The translations under genes and the position numbers were made by a program. Positions 15,696 through 23,857 of a stretch of 53,989 bases of DNA are shown piece by piece. Each line of letters starts with the position of its first letter. Position 1 is the stretch's first letter. The notes below the pieces were generated by a model that was given only the letters and a program-made list of their open reading frames with translations, searched no databases and had not been told where the DNA came from. The DNA comes from JBFEYJ01 sp041563315. Its GTDB lineage: Bacteria > Pseudomonadota > Gammaproteobacteria > Thiohalomonadales > Thiohalomonadaceae. The stretch spans positions 1 through 53,989 of the forward strand of contig JBFFNE010000012.1 in assembly GCA_041563315.1 (NCBI GenBank), in the 5' to 3' direction.

Positions 15696-16954
15696 CGCTT
15701 TTCTGGATACTCACCGCAGTGATGATCGCTGCTGCCCTGGCCATCATTGCCCCTGCACTGCTACGCAGGCAACGCACCGATGTGCTTGACCGCAATGCGC
15801 AGAATGTCGCCATCGCCAGGGAAAGGCTTGCCGAACTGGATGCAGAACTGGCGAAAGGCGAGCTCCGCGCCGAGCAGCACACCCGCGCCAAACTCGAACT
15901 TGAGCAAGTCCTGTTACAAGACATCGACGCCGGCGGAGCAGAACAAACCACTGCCGTTTCAGCCAGTTACGGCAAAGTAAGCCTGCTCGTGCTGTTGGTT
16001 GCCGTGCCGTTACTGAGCATCTTTCTGTATCAGAGGTTAGGTACGCCGGCACTGATCACGGCCGAGATCCGTGCTCCAGTCTCAAGCGGCCATGGCAACG
16101 AAGTATCAGCCGGCAGCATGACCGAGTTGGCGTTAAAGCTTCACCAACGCCTCGAAAAGGAAACACCGGATGACGCCAATGGCTGGTTTCTTCTGGGGCG
16201 CACCTACATGAACATCAGGGACTATCCCCAAGCGGCGCAGGCCTTCGACAGGGCGCTTCAACTCCTCGGCGAACAGCCTGGCATCATGTTGGCCCTTGCC
16301 GACGCGCTGACCATGTCTCAACAGGGCAATACGAGCGGCCGACCGGCAGAGCTGGTGCAAAAAGCCCTCGCCATGGAGCCGGAAAACACCACCGCCCTGT
16401 GGATGGCGGCTCTCGCCGCCGAAGATCGCGGTGATGACCGAGAGGCGCTTCGCCTGATGCAACAGCTCCATCCGCTGCTTGCCGGGGAGCCACAGGAACA
16501 GCAGCAGTTATCGGCTCAGATCGCCCGCCTCTCTGCCAGAGCCGGTATCGCAGCTCCGACCTTATCGCACAGCTCGGCAACACCGAGCGAAGATCCAACA
16601 GACACAGCAAGCGTTGTCCGTGTCAAAGTGAGCCTCTCGCCGGCACTGCAGCAAAAGACCCGTGCAGGGGACACGGTGTTCATCTACGCCAAAGCGGTAA
16701 ACGGCCCGCGCTTCCCGGTTGCCGCCGCCCGTTATCGGATCAGCGATCTGCCCATGGAGATCACCCTGGATGATTCGCTGGCCGTCATGACCGAGGCCAA
16801 ACTCTCCGATTTCCCACGGGTCAATGTCGGTGCCAGGGTCTCATCCTCGGGCAATGCCATCACCCAAAGCGGCGATCTCATCGGTGAGCGTCAGAATATC
16901 CAGGTTGGCGACGAGGGTGTCGTCGAGATTGTGATCGACAGCGTCCAGCCGTGA
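15692..16954 (+). CDS. ccmI: Cytochrome c maturation TPR protein CcmI/CycH
   Basis: A 420-residue protein with two N-terminal membrane helices separated by a basic/coiled segment (LAELDAELAKGELRAEQ), TPR repeats at about 145-280, and a C-terminal beta-rich domain (VRVKVSLSPALQQKTRAGDTVFIYAKAV...). This is the full-length CcmI form with the extra C-terminal domain. It binds the C-terminus of apocytochromes and delivers them to CcmF/H. It overlaps ccmH by 4 bp and closes the operon. With 35 haem sites encoded just upstream, demand for this machinery should be high. Confidence 0.93.
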   Translation: MTLFWILTAVMIAAALAIIAPALLRRQRTDVLDRNAQNVAIARERLAELDAELAKGELRAEQHTRAKLELEQVLLQDIDAGGAEQTTAVSASYGKVSLLVLLVAVPLLSIFLYQRLGTPALITAEIRAPVSSGHGNEVSAGSMTELALKLHQRLEKETPDDANGWFLLGRTYMNIRDYPQAAQAFDRALQLLGEQPGIMLALADALTMSQQGNTSGRPAELVQKALAMEPENTTALWMAALAAEDRGDDREALRLMQQLHPLLAGEPQEQQQLSAQIARLSARAGIAAPTLSHSSATPSEDPTDTASVVRVKVSLSPALQQKTRAGDTVFIYAKAVNGPRFPVAAARYRISDLPMEITLDDSLAVMTEAKLSDFPRVNVGARVSSSGNAITQSGDLIGERQNIQVGDEGVVEIVIDSVQP

Positions 16955-17227
16955 GGGCGGAGTATGCGGTTTCTGCTCTAGCATCATCCGGGCCGCGGTG
17001 CATCAGGCCAATCGCGACCAGGCCGGTCGCACCACGCTACAAGGGGTTTGGATTGTGTAGGAGCGGCTTCCAGCCGCGAACGAACGGAGGCACCTCAGCC
17101 AAATCGAGGCAAGATGCCGCTCCTACACCTTGAACCCTGAACCTGGCCCCCGCACTCACGTAGGCCGATAAGAACCTACGGATTCACAGTTCCTTTGCGC
17201 CCTTCGCGCCTTTGCGGTGAATGGGTT
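16955..17227. other. Intergenic region between convergent ccmI and prfC
   Basis: No gene seen. It contains the REP-like palindrome described separately (17055-17128). Confidence 0.7.
17055..17128. repeat. REP-like palindromic element (GTGTAGGAGCGGC ... GCCGCTCCTACAC)
   Basis: Perfect 13-bp inverted repeats lie at 17055-17067 and 17116-17128. An inner hairpin, GCGGCT-TCC-AGCCGC, is at 17063-17077. The GTAGGAGCGGC head is shared in form with elements near 46477-46603. It sits between convergent genes, a common location for REP elements. Confidence 0.75.
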
Positions 17228-18808
17228 TTATTTTTCCCGAGTCGCGCGGAAGGCGATATCGGGCCAGCGCTCCTCGGTTAGCTGCAGATTGACGCGGGTG
17301 GGCGCGATGTACGTTAGATCACCGGCGCCGTCGATGGCGAGATTATCGGCCGCCTTCTTCTGGAACTCCTCCAGCATCTTCTCGTCATCACATTCCACCC
17401 AACGGGCCGTGGTCACGTTGACGTGCTCGAATATCGCATCGACCTTGTACTCGTCCTTCAGGCGCTGCGCCACCACGTCGAACTGCAGAACCCCGACGGC
17501 GCCGAGAATGAGGTCGTTGTTCTTCAACGGCCGGAACAGCTGCGTGGCGCCCTCTTCCGAGAGCTGCTGAAGACCTTTTAGTAACTGCTTGGACTTGAGC
17601 GGGTCCTTAAGAACAGCGCGGCGGAACAGCTCTGGCGCAAAGTGCGGAATACCGGTGAATTTCAGATCCTCGCCCAGAGTGAAAGCATCACCAATCTGGA
17701 TAGTGCCGTGGTTATGCAAGCCGATGATGTCGCCTGGCCAAGCCTCCTCGATATGGCCACGCTCCTGGGCCAGGAAGGTAATGGCGTTGGGGATCTTCAC
17801 GTCGCGGCCGAGGCGTACCTGATGCATCTTCATCCCCGGCTCGAAATGGCCGGAACAGACGCGCAGGAAGGCGACGCGATCACGGTGCTGCGGATCCATG
17901 TTCGCCTGGATCTTGAAAACAAAACCGGTGAATTTTTCCTCTGTAGGCTCCACCACGCGATTGAGTGTGGCACGCGGCAGTGGTTTCGGGGCGTAGTCCA
18001 CAAGGGCGTCAAGAATCTCCTGCACGCCGAAGTTGTTAATCGCGGAACCAAACAACACAGGAGTCAGCTCTCCCTTGAGATAGGCATCCAGATCGAACTC
18101 GTTGCTGGCGCCACGCACCAACTCCACCTCATCACGAAACTCGGTGATCTGGCTGCCGAACAGTTCATCCAGTCGCGGATTATCCAACCCCTGAATCACT
18201 TCACCGTCGAGCTTCTTTCCGCCATGGGTGGCGGACATAATGATAATACGGTCGTTGTAGAGATCGTAGACACCCTTGAAAGCCTTACCCATGCCGATAG
18301 GCCAGGTCAACGGCGCACAACGAATCTTGAGGATATCCTCCACCTCATCGAGCAGATCAATGGGCTCACGTCCTTCGCGATCGAGCTTGTTGACGAAGGT
18401 GATGATCGGGGTGTCACGCAGGCGGCATACCTCCATCAGCTTGATGGTTCGCTCCTCAACCCCCTTGGCCGCATCGATCACCATCAGCGCCGAGTCCACC
18501 GCCGTGAGGGTGCGATAGGTATCCTCAGAGAAGTCCTCATGGCCGGGGGTGTCGAGCAAATTGATAATACTGTCGCGGTAGGGGAACTGCATCACCGAGG
18601 AGGTCACAGAGATGCCGCGCTCTTGCTCAAGCTTCATCCAGTCAGAGGTGGCATGTCTCGCCGCCTTGCGCCCCTTGACCGTTCCGGCAAGCTGGATGGC
18701 ACCACCGAATAGCAGCAGTTTTTCGGTGAGGGTGGTTTTGCCCGCATCGGGGTGCGAGATAATAGCGAAAGTGCGGCGCTTACTGACTTGGGCGGAAATC
18801 GTGCTCAT
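17228..18808 (-). CDS. prfC: Peptide chain release factor 3
   Basis: A 526-residue translational GTPase that recycles RF1/RF2 from the ribosome after termination. The G motifs are SHPDAGKTT (G1), DTPGHEDFSEDTYR (G3) and NKLD (G4). The length equals the usual RF3. It is monocistronic, convergent with the ccm operon and divergent from the FIST gene. Confidence 0.97.
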   Translation of the reverse strand: MSTISAQVSKRRTFAIISHPDAGKTTLTEKLLLFGGAIQLAGTVKGRKAARHATSDWMKLEQERGISVTSSVMQFPYRDSIINLLDTPGHEDFSEDTYRTLTAVDSALMVIDAAKGVEERTIKLMEVCRLRDTPIITFVNKLDREGREPIDLLDEVEDILKIRCAPLTWPIGMGKAFKGVYDLYNDRIIIMSATHGGKKLDGEVIQGLDNPRLDELFGSQITEFRDEVELVRGASNEFDLDAYLKGELTPVLFGSAINNFGVQEILDALVDYAPKPLPRATLNRVVEPTEEKFTGFVFKIQANMDPQHRDRVAFLRVCSGHFEPGMKMHQVRLGRDVKIPNAITFLAQERGHIEEAWPGDIIGLHNHGTIQIGDAFTLGEDLKFTGIPHFAPELFRRAVLKDPLKSKQLLKGLQQLSEEGATQLFRPLKNNDLILGAVGVLQFDVVAQRLKDEYKVDAIFEHVNVTTARWVECDDEKMLEEFQKKAADNLAIDGAGDLTYIAPTRVNLQLTEERWPDIAFRATREK

Positions 18809-18917
18809 GAGGAATAATCTTAGCGAAAGCCAACTATTCTACAGCATTACAGAGAGGTCCAGAAGTGTCATAATTCACTGCCGAAAGAGGGTTAACCAGG
18901 GAAAAGAGGGCATTTTG

Positions 18918-20057
18918 GTGAAGTCATTTGCACATTTCGCCACCACCAATATAGGGGCCATTAGCGCCCAGCTGGATGAGTGGCGCCAACAGTTTCCACA
19001 AATGGGGGTTCTAGCCTTCCTCCCCGAAAGAGAGAACGCCCATCTTTCCACTATTCAGGTGCTGTTTCGAGACAGAGGTATCCCTCTTGTCGGCGCCATC
19101 TTCCCTGCCATCATCATCGCAGGGCACTTTCACTCCGATGGAATCTTGCTCTATTGTTTTGAGAAGATGCCGCGCTATATTCTCCAGGAGGGGCTGGCGC
19201 TGGAGGGTACGGATCTGGTGGAGACAAGCACTACCCTTGCGGCGGGCATTGAGGAACAACTCGGTGAGCCGGAAGGGACGACCAGCCTATTCCTGATATT
19301 CGATGCCATGCTGCCGAAAATCGGACTTATCCTCGAGGAACTCTACCTGCACTTGGCAGACCAGGTGCACTATATGGGCATCAATGCCGGCAGCGAGAGC
19401 TTCCAGCCGATGCCCTGTCTGTTTGACGCTCAACGGCTGATTCAGGATGGTCTGCTCGCTCTACTACTTCCCTCCCATGAAGGCGCTGCCCTTGAACATG
19501 GTTACCAGGTACCAAGGCAGCTGGTTGCAGCGACCTCGACCGATGGCAACCGTATCATAAGCATCGACTGGCGGCCGGCCTTTGAGGTCTATGCAGAACG
19601 GGTCAAGGACCAGTACGGCGTCGATATTACTACTGAGAACTTCTACCAATGCGCCGTTCACTTTCCCTTCGGCATCATCCGTGCCGACAGCGAGGTGCTG
19701 GTGCGCATCCCGGTGGCACTGATGGAAGACAGCTCACTGTTTTGTATCGGTGAAATTCCCGCAAATGCGATTCTGACCTTGCTGGAGGCGCCCCGGGCCG
19801 AATCTGCGCATACGATGGAGTTGCTCGCCGAACACTTTCCACATCCGGCCAGTGATACTCCCCTGCTTGCCTTTTACTGCGCCGGTCGGCGACTTCACCT
19901 CGGTCTGGAGGCAGCAGAGGTGGAACTGCAATCGCTATCGGACCGCCTCGTCCATGCACAGCTGTATGGTGCGCTATCACTTGGGGAGATTGGCAGCTCG
20001 CGTCGTGGCGGCTACCCTCTGTTTCACAACGCCGCTTTGGTCGTGTCAAGGGTATAA
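18918..20057 (+). CDS. FIST-domain sensor protein
   Basis: A 379-residue protein with FIST N and C domains (F-I-S-T: small-ligand sensory modules found with signalling proteins). I chose the GTG at 18918, preceded 7 nt upstream by GAGGG; the open frame extends back into prfC, but that part is antisense to it. Typical FIST features are the N-terminal LVGAIFPAIIIAG segment and the C-terminal basic/aromatic stretch. No membrane segment is seen, so it is cytoplasmic. It ends 1 nt before the GGDEF/EAL gene. The pair probably forms one signalling unit in which FIST binds a ligand and modulates c-di-GMP turnover. Confidence 0.78.
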   Translation: MKSFAHFATTNIGAISAQLDEWRQQFPQMGVLAFLPERENAHLSTIQVLFRDRGIPLVGAIFPAIIIAGHFHSDGILLYCFEKMPRYILQEGLALEGTDLVETSTTLAAGIEEQLGEPEGTTSLFLIFDAMLPKIGLILEELYLHLADQVHYMGINAGSESFQPMPCLFDAQRLIQDGLLALLLPSHEGAALEHGYQVPRQLVAATSTDGNRIISIDWRPAFEVYAERVKDQYGVDITTENFYQCAVHFPFGIIRADSEVLVRIPVALMEDSSLFCIGEIPANAILTLLEAPRAESAHTMELLAEHFPHPASDTPLLAFYCAGRRLHLGLEAAEVELQSLSDRLVHAQLYGALSLGEIGSSRRGGYPLFHNAALVVSRV

Positions 20058-20058
20058 C

Positions 20059-22683
20059 ATGCAACAGGAACAGATCCTCTCGACACTCTACGACATGGCA
20101 CTGGTCATCGGCGCTGAGGATCGGGTGCAGCCGCTGGCCCTAAAAACCCTCAAGCGCCTTATCTACCATACCGGTTACCCGGTCGGTCTTTTCCTGCTCA
20201 GTGAGCCCCCGACTCTCTCAGCGAAACCGCAGCCACTCACCCTGATCGCCGCTATCGGCGACTATCGACTTAAACCGCAGATCGGGCATAAGCTGTCGCT
20301 GCCCAAGGGCATTATTGACGGCGCCGCCCAACTGTTCGATGCCGCTCCAAGCCTGCTGGCGACATTGCCACTGCGCCAAAATTACTATCGATGCGCCCTG
20401 CGCCTGCCAATCCCCGGCGAGGGGCTTATCCTGTTGCTCTCACCGGAGCCAAGCAATCCCAGTGTCCCGTTTGCCCAGATCTTCCAGCCCATAATGGCTA
20501 ACCTGGGCAAGGCCCTCCAGCTTTGCCGAAACAACGAGGCTTATACCGCCAGCCTGATTGCTGACCGCGATCGGGCTCGCCTTGGCCACACGCGGTTTCG
20601 CTCAGCCCTGAATACCTCCAGCGACTGTATCTTCCTCATTGATCCACAAAGCATGCACTTTATTGACTTCAACCGGGCTGCCGAAGAGGTCCTCGGCTAC
20701 GACCAGGATGAACTACTGGCGATGGGTGCCGATGAACTCGTCCCCGAATTCGGGCGCGAGCTGCTACACGCGATCTTTCAGGAGTTGCTGAAGATACCCG
20801 CAACCGGCACCCAGGAACTGCGCACCCGCCACCGCAAGAAAGACAACACCACCTTCCCGGTGGAGATACGCCTCAATGTGCTACACCAACAAGAACAAGA
20901 ACCACTCATCATTGCCGTGGCCCGTGATATCACCGAACGCCAGCAAGCCGAAGAGCGGTTATTCGAAGAAAAAGAGCGTGCCGAGGTCACCCTGCACTCC
21001 ATCGGCGACGGTGTCATCACCACCGATCCGCAGGGGTACGTTGAGTACCTCAACCCGATCGCCGAGGAGCTCACTGGCTGGCGCACGGACGAGGCAAAGG
21101 GGCAGCCGCTGTCGCGCATCTTCCGTCTCATCCACGAGACAACGCGCAATCCCGCGACCAATCCGGTAGCGAAGTGCCTGAGCGAAAAGCACATCATCGG
21201 TATGAGCAGTCACACGGTGCTGATCAACCGTTACGGTGATGAAGTCGCCATCGAAGATTCGGCCGCGCCGATCCGCAATCGCCATGGAGACATCATCGGG
21301 GTGGTCCTGGTCTTTCATGATGTCCGCAAGGCAAGGGAAATGGCTCATAAATTGAACTGGCAGGCGACCCATGATCCGCTGACCGGACTCATCAATCGAG
21401 GCGAGTTCGAACAGCGCCTGGAACAAGCCTTTCAACGCACCCAGGAGGAAGGCGAGATCCATACCCTGCTCTATCTCGATCTGGACCAGTTCAAGCTGGT
21501 AAATGACACCTGCGGCCATATCGCCGGTGATGAACTGTTGCGGCAACTTGCCTCGCACCTTCAGCGTCAGGTGCGTGAGAACGACACCCTGGCACGCCTC
21601 GGCGGAGATGAATTCGGCCTGCTGATGCAGAACTGCGATCTGGAGCATGCCAGGCGCGTGGCCAGTGCCCTGAGGGATTGCATCATGGAATTCTCCTTCG
21701 TCTGGGGGGAGAAAACGTTCAAGGTCGGAAGCAGTATCGGCATCGTCGAGATCAACCGCTCGCTGCAGAACACCGCACAGGTGTTAAGCAATGCCGACGT
21801 TGCCTGCTACACCGCTAAGGACCATGGCGGCAACCGCATTCATATCTTCCAGCCTGATGATCTCGAACTGGCTCAGCGTCAGGGCGAGATACACTGGGTC
21901 AGCGATATCAACGAGGCCCTCGCCGATGATCGCTTCACCCTTTACGCCCAGGCTATTCGTTCCCTCACGGTGAATAGGGATGAAGTCGTCCATTATGAGC
22001 TGCTGCTGAGAATGCTGGACGCTGAGGATAAGCCGATCAGTCCGGGCAATTTTATCCCCGCTGCCGAGCGCTACAAGCTGATGTATACCATCGACTGTTG
22101 GGTTATTAATGAGGCCCTCAAACAGTATGCGGCGCATCCGACCGGGGCAGACAATATTCTATTTACCATCAACCTCTCCGGCTTCTCTCTCAATCAGGAC
22201 GGTCTGCTCAATTATATTCGCGAACAGTTCGAGGCCAGCGGTGTTCCCCCTCAACACTTCTGCTTCGAGGTCACTGAAACGACCGCCATCTCCAACCTGA
22301 GCCGCGCCCATGACCTAATCCTCGAACTCAAGTCCCTTGGCTGTGCCTTCGCTCTGGATGACTTCGGTAGCGGACTCAGCTCCTTTACCTATCTGAAGAA
22401 CCTGCCAGTCGATTACCTGAAGATTGATGGCAGTTTCGTCAAGGATATTCTCGATGATCCGATTGATGACTCCATGGTGTCTGCAATTAACAAGATAGGG
22501 CATGACATGGGGTTGAAGACCATCGCAGAGTTTGCAGAAACCGAAGCGGTCCTGAGGCGACTGGAGGAGATCGGTGTGGACTATGCGCAGGGCTACGCGG
22601 TAGCGGAGGCCATCCCGCTGGAAACACTCTACACCGACAGCGCCATGATAATGGCATCCTCGCGCCCCTTATCGGAGGGGTAA
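20059..22683 (+). CDS. PAS-PAS-GGDEF-EAL c-di-GMP turnover protein
   Basis: An 874-residue cytoplasmic protein; the ATG at 20059 is one base after the FIST stop and has AAGGG upstream. In order: a GAF-like N-terminal region (about 1-165), two PAS domains (about 180-300 and 310-430, the first ending in ARDITERQQAEERL), a GGDEF domain with intact GGDEF at 515-519 and an RxxD inhibitory site five residues before it (REND), then an EAL domain (about 625-874). The EAL motif reads ELL (647-649), but DDFGSG (767-772), LKIDG and the late catalytic Glu (AEFAE) remain. Both cyclase and phosphodiesterase activity look possible. The 3' end overlaps rimI by 55 bp on the opposite strand. Confidence 0.9.
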   Translation: MQQEQILSTLYDMALVIGAEDRVQPLALKTLKRLIYHTGYPVGLFLLSEPPTLSAKPQPLTLIAAIGDYRLKPQIGHKLSLPKGIIDGAAQLFDAAPSLLATLPLRQNYYRCALRLPIPGEGLILLLSPEPSNPSVPFAQIFQPIMANLGKALQLCRNNEAYTASLIADRDRARLGHTRFRSALNTSSDCIFLIDPQSMHFIDFNRAAEEVLGYDQDELLAMGADELVPEFGRELLHAIFQELLKIPATGTQELRTRHRKKDNTTFPVEIRLNVLHQQEQEPLIIAVARDITERQQAEERLFEEKERAEVTLHSIGDGVITTDPQGYVEYLNPIAEELTGWRTDEAKGQPLSRIFRLIHETTRNPATNPVAKCLSEKHIIGMSSHTVLINRYGDEVAIEDSAAPIRNRHGDIIGVVLVFHDVRKAREMAHKLNWQATHDPLTGLINRGEFEQRLEQAFQRTQEEGEIHTLLYLDLDQFKLVNDTCGHIAGDELLRQLASHLQRQVRENDTLARLGGDEFGLLMQNCDLEHARRVASALRDCIMEFSFVWGEKTFKVGSSIGIVEINRSLQNTAQVLSNADVACYTAKDHGGNRIHIFQPDDLELAQRQGEIHWVSDINEALADDRFTLYAQAIRSLTVNRDEVVHYELLLRMLDAEDKPISPGNFIPAAERYKLMYTIDCWVINEALKQYAAHPTGADNILFTINLSGFSLNQDGLLNYIREQFEASGVPPQHFCFEVTETTAISNLSRAHDLILELKSLGCAFALDDFGSGLSSFTYLKNLPVDYLKIDGSFVKDILDDPIDDSMVSAINKIGHDMGLKTIAEFAETEAVLRRLEEIGVDYAQGYAVAEAIPLETLYTDSAMIMASSRPLSEG

Positions 22684-23093
22684 TAGTCCCGGCGCAGCCC
22701 GACCTGATTGAACCCCAGGCTTTCGTACAGACGCAGCGCTGAGCGATTTGAAGGACGTACCTCAAGAAAGACCGTGTCAGCGCCATGGTGGCGAGCCGTC
22801 TCCAGCAAAAACTGCATGAAGCTGCGCCCCAACCCCTGCCCCTGGAAAGGGGGATCGATGGCAATATTGAGGATATGCGCCTCACCTCCCCCAGCCGAAA
22901 GAATGCCGTAGCCAATCAGTTGTTCTTCCTGCTCCATCACCCAGCAAGAGTAACGAACTCGCAGACAGTCGTGGAAAATTCCGGCGCTCCAGCCGTGCGG
23001 GTAGACCTGTTCTTCGATCGCCATCACGGCCTGAACGTCGCTGTCCAACATTGGCCGCACTTTCGGTTCTGGCAGATCCTGTACCACACTCAC
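22629..23093 (-). CDS. rimI: Ribosomal-protein-alanine N-acetyltransferase RimI
   Basis: A 154-residue GNAT acetyltransferase. The acetyl-CoA loop is QGQGLGRSFM and the C-terminal family motif is ALRLYESLGFNQVG-RRDYYP. It acetylates the N-terminal alanine of ribosomal protein S18. Start: a GTG at 23093 that overlaps the upstream UDG-like stop (GTGA); an ATG 14 codons later is possible. The 3' end runs 55 bp into the end of the convergent GGDEF/EAL gene. Confidence 0.9.
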   Translation of the reverse strand: MSVVQDLPEPKVRPMLDSDVQAVMAIEEQVYPHGWSAGIFHDCLRVRYSCWVMEQEEQLIGYGILSAGGGEAHILNIAIDPPFQGQGLGRSFMQFLLETARHHGADTVFLEVRPSNRSALRLYESLGFNQVGLRRDYYPSDKGREDAIIMALSV

Positions 23094-23842
23094 TCCTTCG
23101 CCTCCCCGTCGGCAGCCAAAATATCGCGGGCCAGACAGAGATCAGCCCAGGCCTTGCGCTTCTCCTGGGGAGAGTGCAACAGGGTCGCCGGAGAATCAGT
23201 CACGACAACGGCTACACCGTTCTCCAGCCGGTGAGCCCTGCCGCGAAGGCTGTTCATGGAGTCGTGGGTATCGAGCAGACTTTGGGCGGCGTTAAGGCCA
23301 AACGCCAGGATGATCTTTGGCTGAAGGAGCGCGACCTGCCGCTGCAGGTATGGGGCACAGGCAGTAACCTCCTCTGAGCGGGGTTCCCGCTCCTTCGGAG
23401 GGAGGCACTTGATCGCCGTGGTGAGATAAACCTGGTCGTGTCGCAGGCCGATGGCAGCAAGCATCACACTGAGCAGTTGCGCGGCCCGGCCGGAAAAGGG
23501 TTCTCCCGAAGGGTCCTCACCATTAACTGGAAACTCCCCAACCAGTAACCAATCCGCATCCAGGTTACCGCCACCAAACACATGTTGTGTGTGGGAGACG
23601 GCGAGCTCGGGACACCTTGGACACTCCTGCACCTGTTGCTCCAGGGCATCCCAGTCAAAGGCGGTAACGTCGTTAGCCGCCAGGGACGAGAACTGAGAGC
23701 CGAGAGCCGAAGGTTCCTTCTCGCTGTTATCCTCGTCGCGGTTACCCCCGACTCTTTCATCTCTTATGGGAGAGGCGTTGCCGCGCCTCTCCCACACCTG
23801 GATCCCCATCAGCTCAAGCATGTGCCGCTGCTGTTCATTCAT
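23090..23842 (-). CDS. Uracil-DNA glycosylase family 4/5-like protein with altered active-site motifs
   Basis: A 250-residue protein of the UDG superfamily. Four cysteines in the positions that hold the [4Fe-4S] cluster in family 4 are visible (C74, C77, C146, C162). Motif 1 reads GEFPVNGED (102-110) where family 4 has GEAPG--ED. The motif 3 position normally His-Pro reads S217-P218 (TDSPATLL). Residues 20-60 look like a low-complexity linker. Related genes lie upstream of rimI in other gammaproteobacteria. Glycosylase activity is therefore uncertain. It overlaps rimI by 4 bp and begins 15 bp after leuA on the same strand. Confidence 0.75.
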   Translation of the reverse strand: MNEQQRHMLELMGIQVWERRGNASPIRDERVGGNRDEDNSEKEPSALGSQFSSLAANDVTAFDWDALEQQVQECPRCPELAVSHTQHVFGGGNLDADWLLVGEFPVNGEDPSGEPFSGRAAQLLSVMLAAIGLRHDQVYLTTAIKCLPPKEREPRSEEVTACAPYLQRQVALLQPKIILAFGLNAAQSLLDTHDSMNSLRGRAHRLENGVAVVVTDSPATLLHSPQEKRKAWADLCLARDILAADGEAKE

Positions 23843-23857
23843 GGCAAAAGCCCTGCT

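Noticed and set aside
17642..18712. 356-codon plus-strand open frame antisense to prfC
   Set aside because: A shadow of the codon pattern of prfC; no domain seen.
18612..18917. Open frame extending the FIST gene upstream into prfC
   Set aside because: It is antisense to the well-conserved start of prfC, and a GTG with a good ribosome site at 18918 matches the beginning of the FIST domain.
19852..20058. Open frame extending the GGDEF-EAL gene upstream into the FIST gene
   Set aside because: It overlaps the FIST coding sequence in another frame; the ATG at 20059 has a ribosome site and directly follows the FIST stop.
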